DNA from: Taenia hydatigena
Lineage: Eukaryota > Platyhelminthes > Cestoda > Cyclophyllidea > Taeniidae
Assembly: GCA_036345935.2 (NCBI GenBank)
Contig: JADWOT020000003.1
Location: 11,299,091 to 11,363,090, forward strand
Reading direction: 5' to 3'
DNA length: 64,000 bases
Numbering within the stretch: the stretch's first letter is position 1; the number at the start of each line of letters is the position of its first letter. Shown here in pieces: positions 31,201 to 42,097 of the stretch. A program made the position numbers and the translations under genes. A model generated the notes under the pieces. The model made no database searches, was not told the origin of the DNA, and saw only the letters and a program-made list of their open reading frames with translations.

Positions 31201-34200
31201 GCCAGCTATTGGTGAGGATCGTGCTGGTATGCCCACCTCAACTATGCCGCGTCGGAGACCCTCCGTCCCCACCAACACTACCACGGCGGGTCAGGTTCGT
31301 GGGCGCTCGCGTGGTCGGGAGCCTACGACGGCGAAAACGCGGCCGACGGAGGCACCAGCGATGAAGCCGGCGCTCACCAAGCCCTTAAAACCGTTGCCCA
31401 TTAAGAAGCCTCCTTCGCTTGGTGAGGAGTGCGCCGTGGGATTGGTAGAAAAATCCAAGGAGACGGATCAGGCGAAGCCAATCGACTCATCACCGAAATC
31501 ACGTGAGTCATCTTAGGTTAACTACGTCTAATTTGCACTTGTGTGTCATAGCCAATGAATAATCTGGGTCTTCCTGATAGGAATTTAAGGTGAATGCATG
31601 CTTAATGTTTAATTACTTTTCGTAACAGTTTCTTAGCTTGGGGAAATTAGGCTTTGGGTTAAATGTTTGCCAAAAGAATATTGGACTCATTTTAATAAAT
31701 TGTTCAATGCTGTGCAAACTTAGATTTCGAATTCCTCGGGTTTTTTATGCCTCAGTAGTGGCATGCTGCAGGGCTTCTTCTGGAATCTGTACAAGAGATG
31801 CTAGTCCAGGAGCCCTGTAGCGTAGGTGGCATAGGTGAAACTACACACCACTACAGTAAAAAATATGGACACTTATGCAGTGACTCATCATTCAGCTACA
31901 GTCCCCGTTATGTTTTGGGTGTCGTTTTCGGCGCTCCTTATAAGCTCTCTTCTGTGTCAGCCTTAGAAGATTGTTCAACTTGAAAGAATCCGCTAGGCGG
32001 GAACTAAGATCATGCGATGATTTCTCATCACAGCGAGAGGGCCGCCACATCTTGCAGGCTTCGTGGGAGTTCATCTACTACTTCTTGGAAAATTTCATAA
32101 AAGTTTTAACTGATAAATGTTCACCAGAGCCGGACGTGCCTGAAAGAAAACTCACGTCTGGTGCGATGCAACACATTGCGCAACCTTTTCGAGCTGTGTG
32201 CTGATTTCTTCCCTCCTCTGACCTTAATCGTTCTTCTGACACTGCCAATCCATCCTTGACTTGTGTTAAATATTTGCTCTTACGTTTCTATAACGTATTT
32301 TTATGGATGAATTCTTGCTGAAGTCTGCTTTTCCCACATTACTGATTGTGATAGGGAGCTTGAAATTGAGATAATAGCATGAGATTAATGGGGTTATACT
32401 AGTTCTTCAATTGAAACTCTCTGGATTTAACCGTCCAAGCCCGATAACTTGGCGAATTAATAAGTAAGAGCTGTCATTTTCCTCACACGAGAGGGCTTTT
32501 CGAAGAAGCGTATCTTTTTATCGGCTTCATGGAGGTGGAGGAGTTGCAAGTGGGTGAGACCACCCAATTGATAACATTCAAAATGTCATCATTTAGACAT
32601 ATTAATTTGTTCCACTCAAAGATACTTTAGGCTGCAGCTTCTAACCCACTTAAAATTTGTCATATTCAGGGGTGTTGCTTGCAAGGACGTTTGGTTAAGC
32701 TGCATCTCTGTTTCCTTAACACATTTTGATGGTTTATTAAATCATTTATGCAGTAAAAAGTTGCGCATCAATCCAAGCAAGTTGACTAATTTCATGCTGT
32801 AAAAGAGGCTCCTGGCATCGCGTGTTACCCATCGTTATTATTTGCAATTACTACTAAAAGTCTCACGGAATCCCTTCATATTATTTATCACATCGTTTTT
32901 TTTACATTTCTGATTTTACAGCACCATCCGCGAGCCCATTGGAGGTTCCGGTTCCAGCACAGGAGTCTGTATCGAAATTGCAGGATTTGAAAACTGAACC
33001 GTCCCCATCAGTTGAAACACAGCCTGAACTCGACCTTGCCACCGTTTCACGACCTGACATCGAGGCATCCACATCCGTTGACGATGCGGAAAAAGCGTCA
33101 CAGCTATCTCCCACAGATGTGGTATGTTTGGCACGCATTTGAGGAACTGTGAGACCTTACTATCAGCCATTTCATGAGTATTTGTTCTCGTATAGTCTGA
33201 GAGCGCAAGTGAGAAGATGGAGGTTGAGGATTCTGTGAAAGCAAGGGAGGAGGAGCGAACTAGTAGCGTCGAGGTAGAGGAGGAGAAGGATGAGGTGGCA
33301 CTTCAAAAGACGAACGCTCCTGACAATGGCGTAGCAGAAGTGGATCACGAGGCGGCACAGGAAGCCGATTTCTCAGGAGATGGTGACATCATAGAGGGGG
33401 AGACGGTTCAGGAGAAATCGCAAAAGCCAACGTTGCCACTTACAAGTGGACCCATTACAGCGTCGACCACGGGTTCTGGTGAAGGTGGCTCTCTACGAGA
33501 GGAGGAAGAAGCCATCTATCGTGCCAAAATGGCTGAACAGCGACGACTGGCTAAAGAGCGGTTAGCTGAGCAGGAGCGGTGAGCAAATTGCTTACTTTTT
33601 TGGCGGCTTTACTTCTTACTAGTCCTTTTTAAAAAAGGTTTCATTAAAATCACTTTGTTTTTTACCAATAACACTGTTCACCTTTGGATAAGGTCGGTTC
33701 CTTCATCCCTTTTATCTCTCTCAAAACGAATTTTCTAACGTTTACTCCGGAGAGCTTCGAAAATTGTTAAAGAGTAAAAAATAAATCTGGGTCGTACGCT
33801 ACACGCTCATGGCTGATTATCCTTTTCAAGGGTACTGAATGTAAAATTACTGATGCAGTGCTACATTTTTGGTCGCATTGCACTCTGCTATCTCTCCACA
33901 TGCAAACCATGTCGGGTTTTTTCCACCGGGTTGTTTAGCACCGAAAACTTGGACGAACAGGTTATTGTCGCTCATGGAATTTTTCACATCCAGCATGGCA
34001 TTAAGTGAAGCATTCCGCCTTAGTCACCAATCAATGTTTAGTGCTTGGCGAAACGCTACTGGTTGATCATGCGGGAAGATGTCTAACTTTTCCGATCTGC
34101 CCTTGTTTTATAACACATAAATGCAAGTTGTCATTCGAATTAGAGTGGAAGGACAGGGCTTTTCTTTTTTAGTGAATGAATGGACTGGTTTTCACTTACA

Positions 34201-37200
34201 TAATTTATGGTACCTGTCACTGTTCTGAATGGCTTACGCCCAACTAGCAGTTAGGCTTCGTTTAGTCCTCAGTATCACCGGTTTCGTTCAAACCGTGAGT
34301 TGTGTATACTTCTCCAAACTCGTTCATTCGTTCGTTCGGCACCATTTTTGGGCTCTTTGGGCATCTATGCCTCCAGTCTGCTTCATAAGTGAAGTGGAAT
34401 AATGACCGGCCCTGGTGCTCTATCTCACAACCTTCCTACAAAATATGATCTGGTAGCGGCGTTGTTACAATTTCATCTCTCGCTTCGTTGACACTGATAA
34501 CGCATCTTTAATCGGCTTTCACAATCTCTCCTGATATCCTAAAAGGCCATTTTAACATATCTTAAATGAGTGCTTCGTACTAGACTTTTGAGAGTAAGCT
34601 TACGAAAAGAAGTAGGTGGTGATCCTTTATGTGTGGAACATGCTATCAAAAAACTGTCAAAAGAGGAAGCTCAAATCGAGCGTGGAATTCTAGCTTAGTG
34701 AAGCATTTGACATGCGGAGTAGTAGCATTGATACCCCTGGCTATGAATCAACAGTTTAGACGAGGCTGTCCCATTTCTTTACAATTCTTTGGGTGCTTTA
34801 CGCAGACGCGAAGCGGAGGAGGAGAGGGAGCGGAAGGAGCGACGCGAGGCTGAGCGTCAAGCGGCCATTCAGGCTGCTCGCGAGCGCGCCGTCGAAGAGG
34901 CCCGACTGGCTGCCGAGGCTCGACACGCTCGCGAGGCCGCTGAACAGGAAGCGCGTCTTCATGCCGAACGCGAGGCTCAGGAACGCGCTGCTAAAGAACG
35001 CCAGAGGGTACGTCAAATCCCATCCCTTTGATGTCTTGCTTCTCACATTTCCTTTCTTTTGTGCACTGCAGTAAAACCGACTGTTAATGTCACTACTGAG
35101 GACCTCTTTTTCTCACCCACCTTCCCTCATCTTTTCATCCTTTATATCTATACAATGACTGATTTTTTAGTTAATTTCGGAATTATTCAGGCTCTAGTGA
35201 GCTTATTTTTTTGCTATCAAGGGTAAAATCAGTGACAGCGAAGTCGCTGGTCTCGCCTTGGCACTGTTTCTTTCTAGTTGTGTTGCATCATAAAAGATGC
35301 GCAGAAGCTCTTGACAGCGCTCATTTATTCGTGTAATAGTTGAATGACACTCCAGGTGTCTCCTAATTTTCGCTTTGAATGAGGATTTCGGCGTCAGTGA
35401 TAGCCTTTGCTAAAAGTCACCAGGGTGTCCTGTAAACTCAATGTTTTCATATTCCTTCCTTTTGTACCTAATTTTTAAAATATAATTTGGTTCTTTTGTT
35501 AGTGGTGTGGTGGAACGCAACCCCCCATTATCACATTTAACATCAACCCTGCAAATTGGCCTGAAAAGGCCCAAACAGCAGTTAGAATATCATAGATTAA
35601 ATGGAAAAAAGAACAAACGCAGGCTATCTGTGTGGTTATTGTGATGTTTATGAGAGCCTTTAATGAGGCACTATTGAGAATTTCTAGCTTTTTAGCTGAA
35701 TCGCATGGAGTTCTGAGTGTGCATTTTCCCATCGCTTCTACGCTTTATTAATGCTGGTTTTTTCTGCTATTTTTTGAGTCCCGCGAGATGAGCTTGAGGT
35801 TGCTGTCCCATGAAGTCGTTAATAAATATGGGATCTATTGTCATTTTTGGGTAGAGACGTGTCCTTTACCTTCTACTGTTTCGTGGTGGGCTCGTTTGGC
35901 GGGTTCCCTTATACTCATTTATCAATTCTCATTTCTCAGACTTTTGATTGATCGATTATCGTGACTAGGCTCACTGACAACAACACGGTGGTTTGTCTTC
36001 CTCCTTTTTTGCTGTGTCATTTTTGAATACCTAATTGCCGATTCGATGGACAAGGTGACCACCGGTTGATTCCTACCTGTCCTCTGTATGCCTCTACTTT
36101 TTTACCACATGAACTGACCCCATTGGTGTCCTGGTTGGGCGGACAGAACATAAAAGCTTGGCTGACTCACTTCATAGCCCCAATAAAAATGGTTTTAATT
36201 GCTTTGGTAGATCTCTGGCACAAGTTTTTTTGTGTGAGTTGGCGAATCGCTTCTCTGTAGGGTGCGTGACATTTTTGCGATCGGCTATTTGTTACCTCAC
36301 AAGACCGCAGTGGGAAAGCGTTCAAATCGCCCTAAGCCCACGTCAAACTGCCGACTCTCATTTTCGATTTGGTGGTAGTCCCTTCCTTTTGTTGAGGGAA
36401 GGGTAATCCAACACTCAGTTTATTTTGATGTTAAAAGTGCAATTAATGCTCACCGTCATTGATAACTAAGCTCTCTGTTTGGTTTTGTTTGGGGCTTTAC
36501 AATTTGGCATTATTCCTCCCTTCGTGACTACTTCGTTTTGTGGGCGTACTGGTTCTATTGTCTAATGGTCTGCATGTGACACCTCTCTAGCCCACTACAT
36601 GTGCTGTTTGTGGGTCCAGCAAGCGTTGATGATGAAAACAGATTTGGGGTGAAGGCACTCTTTTGAGCGGGGAAAAGCTAAAACGTAGTTACTGTTTATT
36701 AATTTCACTTGCGCATGTTGCAAAGGTGATGTGAAATTTCTCAGTTGGTGAGGAGCTCGTTTTCTAGTTAGCCTTTTTGATCAAAGCAGTAATGCTTCGT
36801 GGGCACGGCATACAGTCGCCATTTATACCCTCGTAGGCGACTGCGCGGCAAAGATTGCTTTTCGCCACGCATTTCAAACTTCTGAACTCACTCCACTTTG
36901 GTTCTTGATCGCCCTTGAGTTATCTTAAGTACTATATGAAGGGATTCTATCTTCGAGCCGTAATAAAGGCGAGGAACTTCGTTTTCACTGCGGCTGAAAG
37001 ACAAGCTGAAACGTCATTTTCTGAATAAAATATTAGTATTCAGATACGGTGTCATTCCTGTCCCAAATGGGATTTGGTATAGAAATACTCTGCTTTAAAG
37101 CTACCTGCTTGCGATCCTTGATTTCCTTTATCCACGATCTCAGAATCCACCTTAATGTCTAATAAGGGCATTTGAGGTCCAATTTTATACACGATTGCCA

Positions 37201-40200
37201 AACTATCACAACGTCGCAAAGGCAAGCATTAACGAGTATTCTCACCTTGAGCCAAAATTGCACCATGTAATCTCCCCCTTCCCTCTTTCCTCTCCAGCTG
37301 GAGGCCATAGAACGTGAACGATTGGAGAACTTCCGCAAGGCTGAAGAGGAACGGGCGATGCGCAAAAAGCGTCTAGACAGCATCATGTCGCGGGTGAATC
37401 GCAGCGACCGTTCACTTAGTCGCGGCATCGCCAGCTCCGAGAGCTCCAACAGTCTCAGTGGGATCGCTTCCTCTGGAGTTCCAAACGTTATCACTTCGGC
37501 TGAGGGCGAGGCCAAAGGTATCGTGCAATTTTCTCTGGGTCCCAGTGTAAGTCCTCCTCCACACATTCCTTTTCAAGCCTTTATGGTCTGCTCTATGTTC
37601 TTGCTCAATATACGAAGGCGGGACTTTAATACGTAGTCTTTTGGCTACCGTACTCAGGTTCTAGCATGCATGAAATAGTTTCCTTACGGGGCTCTTGTTT
37701 ATGCCTTTCTGATGTACGTCATCCCTTCGTACTTTTTTGTAAGGCTCGTTTTTCAATTTAAGTTGTTGATTTGTTCCTTACTTGATTAATCTCAACTCTT
37801 ATGTGTTCCTTACTGGCTGCAGAGTTTTATGACTAGCACTTTACTATTCGAAGCTTATTTGGGGGGAATAGTTTTACACTTTTTTTGAACGTTTCGTTTT
37901 ATGTGAAAGCAGGGATTGGTCTCAAGAGTTTTATTGCCATTAGTGGGGTTTGGGACGCAGGCAGTTGAGCTAAAGCGTTCACCACTTATGCAGTAAGAGT
38001 TTCAGTCTAGACTACCCCATTTGTTGTTTGCGTTACTTATGAGTGTCGGGTGGAGATAATGATATGAACGAGATAATCACACGACGGACCGATTTACTAC
38101 TAAATCCCTGATTGGGTGTTTACTAATTTCTCGAAAGAAATATTGAATTGTTTTTTAATACGGCGTTGATTTACAAAATCTAATTGTGCTTGGTTGATGT
38201 ATCAATGTGGGTTGACGGATTAACACTGGCTCATATCAGTCACGTGTCAGCTTACTACTACTACTACTTCATTTAATTGATCATTTCGGTGATAAATGTG
38301 ATACTCTTGGCTTAACTTTTGGCAGTATGTGCACGTCTTTTTAAACTACAAGTCCCTCCCCAAAGTGGGAAATTCGATTTTGGGCGTGTGCCGTGGTTCT
38401 GAGTGTCTTTATTTGGAGCAGAACCGAGTTGCTGTTCCTCTGTTGTTCTCCTGTTTTGTTTTGTCTCGTGGCCCCTATAATTTTATGGCTTTCGTTAGTG
38501 TCATGTGCTCGCATTCTATTTAGGTATTGCTTATAGTGCCCCACGTAACTCATCATTTTTAATTACATGCAAAAATTCCTTCAGATGCAAAAGCATCAAT
38601 TTCATTTCTTTTGTTTATGCTTTGATCAAAAGAGCGGCTTCTTGTAGGAATCGTTTCGATTTGGCGGCAGGCATTCGTTATAACCGACGTTCTTTTCTTG
38701 TAAATATAAACACCAAACCTCGAATCACCCGCTGCACTGAAACGTCACTTTGGTGTTAACCGGATGCGCATTAAACTCGGTGGTGAATGATAAGGCATCG
38801 TAGTGCCATCAACACCCATCCTTTTTACCTCATTCGGGCTTATTCGCTGTCAGCATTGATAAGCTCTACTGCTATTTTGCAGCCCTTGACAGCTTGAGAA
38901 TGAGTTGGGAATACTTTTCACGGCCATGTGCCATTTCCACTGCATGAAATAGCCCACACAGCCGTACTACCAAGGCTGAACTTGAAAGCCTCCTCGTATT
39001 CCCGCTCCCTCGCGGGGCATGCCTCTAGTGTATTCTAGAATTATGCCTCCGGGCTGACACAGCCTAATCATCCTTCCTTAACCTCCTTTCCCCATTCGGC
39101 CGACGAACCTGTACTTTAACGCTCATGTGCGCTTTGCCTCCGTCACTTTCCCGCTTCCAATGGACGTGATTTTGTCATTCACGCTCTCTTTAGTTGTGTT
39201 GAAATCAAAGCGTGCAACGACAACTTCACCATAAATCATGTTCTTGTTTAAGTAGTGTTCTCTCTTTTTTGTTATTGCTATTGGTTATAAAACAACAAGT
39301 TTTTTTATATCCTTCGCATTTAAACTTCTAATGGGGATTTCTGTTCCAATGAGTGTTCTGTTGTAAAACAGTCACATCCACCTCAACGTATGTAACAGTA
39401 AACTTCACGAATTCTTCCTACTTCCATACAGACTTTTTAAACAGGATGTCTCATTTGCAATGGCGCCGCAACTTTGTGGTCGCCAAAAATATCTTCAAAG
39501 TGTGGTACAATTTTGTTTTGCTTTGTTCTTTAAATCTCCGTCACCTCCTGTAGTAGACAAAAATCTCATCATTCCTGTTCACTCATGCTTGCCTGGCCCA
39601 TTGGGTCAGCGAGTGGATGCAAATCGTATGTGTGAGGTCCTATCGCTGCGCTGCACATCCATGTGTAGCTGACCTTTTCTTGCCCCCTGCCCCCCTCTCC
39701 GTGTGTGAGTGCGTGACCCAACGACGCGGTGGCCACTTGCACCGATGACCTCATTTTGCAGGGCCTCTCTCCGCATGCATGTCCGATGCAGGCTTTCTGT
39801 CTGTGTCACATTAAAATTGGAATGATGGTGAATGCACAGAGCGTCTCTTCCATCTTACATGAGTACAATCTTTTTCTCTAAGTTCAGAAATTATTGTTTC
39901 CTGCATCAAAAAACGACAATATTAATTGAGTGGTTTGTTTTGCAGCAGATTTTTGGCGTTATACATTGAAATTGTCGGTCACTGTTTCGTTCACTGTTCC
40001 TCTCCTCTCCCCCTCTCTCGAGGAAGAAGATTGGGCTTTGTTTTATCTTTTTTTTGTCACTATTACTTTTCTTCGCCAAAATGCATTGAAGCTTCCCTCA
40101 CCAACCATCACGTGGTTGGTTGCGCCATTAACTTTAGCATTGCAATTTCTCACGATGAAATGGTCTTCTGTTTTTATTACTGGACAAATACTTGCACATC

Positions 40201-42097
40201 TTGTCCAGTAGCATATTAATGTAGTCTTTTTTGTTTGTTTTTGGAAGCAAATTTGTGGTGGGACGATGCACGGGCCTGTAGCAGGATAGTTTGTGAACAT
40301 TTATTCCCAAATGGGGCAGTTTGTAAAAATTTTTTACTGCTTACATCTTGGCTAGTAGGGTTTTAGCTTCACATCTCCTTTTGGAGCGTTCCCCTTTAAG
40401 AGGTGCATTTTGCTACCCGTTTTGGCTATGGTATGCATTACAGGTGGCTTTGAGGTATGTTGAGGTCCCTCCGGTGGGCAAATTTCCTCAATCTGGTTGA
40501 AGTATGCTTTGATGGATGATATCTGGATCTATTCAATGCTGAATGAAGCATTGACAGCAATGACAGTGCTTTAGAGATTTAACAGATCCGGAGCTATTCT
40601 TCCTCAGAATTCCTCCTCGATCAGCTCTATCGGATTTGAAAGCTCGTATTTCAACAGGATGCAATTGTTACTTCTTCCTTTACCTATTTCGTACTTTTAA
40701 CCAAGCTTTTTTATTTGTAAAGCCGCCGCGTCGTCTTTTAGCACTACTGACTCGGGATGGGCTTGTTGATCGTGTACGATTTTTTTGTTTTCGCAGAACC
40801 CAGAGCAGTTAAACGTCTTTCAACGTGAACCAGCAGATTTGCCTAGCGTTCCCAACCAAAACGGCTTCCCGAAGACCTCGGGAACTCACTTCACCTCGCC
40901 CCTTCTTCAATCTCTCTTCAGCGGTGGTAGTCGGTTGACCGGTGCTTTCACTCACACCACCACTACTACCACCTCTCCGTCATCCCCTGCCCTGACTGGC
41001 GACGCCGTCCTCTCCGAAAACAGGTTTATTTGCCACCCTCTTGTTCATGTCTTCCCTCCATGCTTGCGAAGTACCAACTAATCCTTAAATGCAAACTTAT
41101 GTCATCAATTCAAGTCAAGGGTTCATCACAAATCTTTTCACGAATGATGAAATTTGTTTATGCATCTAGGCGTCCAGATGAGGCCCAACAACCGCCGCCC
41201 ACTGCTAACCTCCCGATGGGTGCTGTCGGAAGTGCATCTAACAGTAAGGCTAAAGTGGATTCTTTTTTTTCGTTCTAAAGTACTTCCACATGAGGTGGAA
41301 CTAATTCTGATTTGTAAGAGGTCGTTCGTCCATGCTTCTCTACCAAAGACAGCGGAAATTTTAGTGCAATTTATTGGGAAGGCAGAAGGAAAATGTTTTA
41401 AGGTTTTACAATAGGATTGAATCGCCATGGGTGTGTGTTGGTATCAGGGATGTGAGACTTGACTTCTTTGCTCATTGTCTTGCCTTATCGTATGAATGGG
41501 GTGGTAGGAAATGCATTTTTGCTGGAAAAGTCTTGCTCACTCAATTTGGTGTGGTTTCTCCCTTTCCAGTCTAAAAACGCGGTGGATGCATTATCAATGA
41601 GAACTTGACAACTTAGTGTAAGTCTCCTGCTATGATGTTTCTTGCAACTTTCCTTTTCAAATAGCTAATAGAAAGGCGTGTATTCTAGATCGTGCATTCT
41701 TCGTTGCCACCGTTTTTTCCTCAACCCTCGTCGTTTCTTTCCACTACCTTCCCTTGTCAGCTAATACGGTGCATCCGTTTTTCTTTGTTGCCAGCCATCG
41801 CAGACCCCCTGTGACCTTCAAATCATATCTCCCTTCCTCCTCCCCTCACATTTTACTCACCACGACGATATTTACTGCATTTTCCCTCCTCTTTTGCGAG
41901 TGGGTGTGTGCACGAGTATTCATGCGCGTGTGTTTTCCCCTTCCTCAGTCCCACCACCACTGCCACCACCGCGCGCAGTCTTCATGCTGCCTTCTCTCAC
42001 GCTCGAGTCTTCCTCCCTCTCTCCTCTCTCCCTCTTCCCTCGTCTACCCTTTGCCAACCGATTGAACCGACTTGAGTGTGACTCCTTTGCCATGTAA
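25234..42097 (+). CDS. MAP7: MAP7/ensconsin-family microtubule-associated protein
   Basis: Family members bind microtubules and recruit or activate kinesin-1. Thirteen exons: 25234-25291, 25534-25865, 26816-27308, 28050-28229, 28875-28985, 31125-31502, 32922-33121, 33196-33578, 34806-35007, 37298-37546, 40797-41023, 41170-41243 and 41949-42097. They sum to 3036 nt (1011 aa) with consistent phases. Exon 2 is a charged coiled coil rich in Glu, Arg and Gln (from SEQRRKLIAEVEQQR), like the N-terminal microtubule-binding part of the family, and exon 3 has AFGSSAPRS. Exons 4-7 are basic, Pro/Ser-rich linker. Exon 8 is acidic and leads into a long Arg/Glu/Ala helix (exons 9-10) ending in RKKRLDSIMSRVNRSD, close to the conserved end of the MAP7 domain. 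Uncertain points: exon 1 may end at 25297, exon 2 may start at 25537, exon 4 may start at 28053, and an alternative last exon could begin at 41762 and stop at 42065. Confidence 0.85.
25866..26815 (+). other. MAP7-like intron 2
   Basis: A 950-base intron with donor GTTGGT and acceptor TTCCTACAG. Nothing recognisable inside. Confidence 0.75.
27309..28049 (+). other. MAP7-like intron 3
   Basis: Donor GTAAGT. The acceptor is one of two in-phase AGs (28049 or 28052) behind a pyrimidine-rich stretch. Open frames near 27358-27769 are low-complexity and not called. Confidence 0.65.
28230..28874 (+). other. MAP7-like intron 4
   Basis: Donor GTAAGC, acceptor TTCGTAG. No embedded feature recognised. 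Confidence 0.75.
28986..31124 (+). other. MAP7-like intron 5 (2.1 kb)
   Basis: Donor GTGAGT, acceptor ATCTCTAG. It contains one coding-like segment at 29792-29917 that cannot be spliced in frame into the MAP7-like transcript. The remainder is AT-rich without recognisable content. Confidence 0.75.
29792..29917 (+). other. Coding-like segment in a MAP7 intron, weakly dynein light chain-like
   Basis: After a possible acceptor (CGAAGGCAG) there is an open frame of 41 codons ending in TGA, beginning TIHADLAPQEITRMINAVAK. The spacing of I-x-A-D-L followed by an amphipathic helix recalls helix 1 of LC8 dynein light chains, a family expanded in tapeworms. The later LC8 strands (the WHCIVG and HFIYF regions) were not found downstream. 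Its phase (0) does not fit the flanking MAP7-like exons (phase 1), which rules out a cassette exon in the current model. It could be a relic exon of a nested gene or chance. Function is not assigned. Confidence 0.25.
31503..32921 (+). other. MAP7-like intron 6 (1.4 kb)
   Basis: Donor GTGAGT, acceptor TTTTACAG. It contains the unassigned open frame at 31971-32204; otherwise AT-rich and featureless. Confidence 0.75.
31971..32204 (+). other. Unassigned open frame within MAP7 intron 6
   Basis: A 77-codon frame (MFNLKESARRELRSCDDFSS...) with an evenly mixed, coding-like composition, including a WEFIYYFLENFIKVL amphipathic stretch. I do not recognise a family. It ends in TGA and has no phase-compatible way into the surrounding gene. 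It may be a decayed exon, a retroposed fragment or a chance frame. Confidence 0.2.
33579..34805 (+). other. MAP7-like intron 8
   Basis: A 1.2-kb intron with donor GTGAGC and acceptor TTTACGCAG that splits the helical MAP7 region between exons 8 and 9. No embedded feature recognised. Confidence 0.75.
35008..37297 (+). other. MAP7-like intron 9 (2.3 kb)
   Basis: Donor GTACGT, acceptor CTCTCCAG. Phase 0 at both ends. AT-rich; no additional MAP7 exon or repeat was recognised. Confidence 0.75.
37547..40796 (+). other. MAP7-like intron 10 (3.25 kb)
   Basis: The longest intron in the gene, donor GTAAGT, acceptor TTTTCGCAG, phase 0 at both ends. Several 60-100-codon open frames occur (for example 39926-40219) without recognisable domains. 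Further alternative exons cannot be excluded. Confidence 0.7.
41244..41948 (+). other. MAP7-like last intron
   Basis: Donor GTAAGG and acceptor TTCCTCAG at 41948. An alternative acceptor at 41761 (CTTGTCAG) is in the same phase and would give a different C-terminus, ending at 42065. The sequence alone does not decide between them. Confidence 0.5.
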
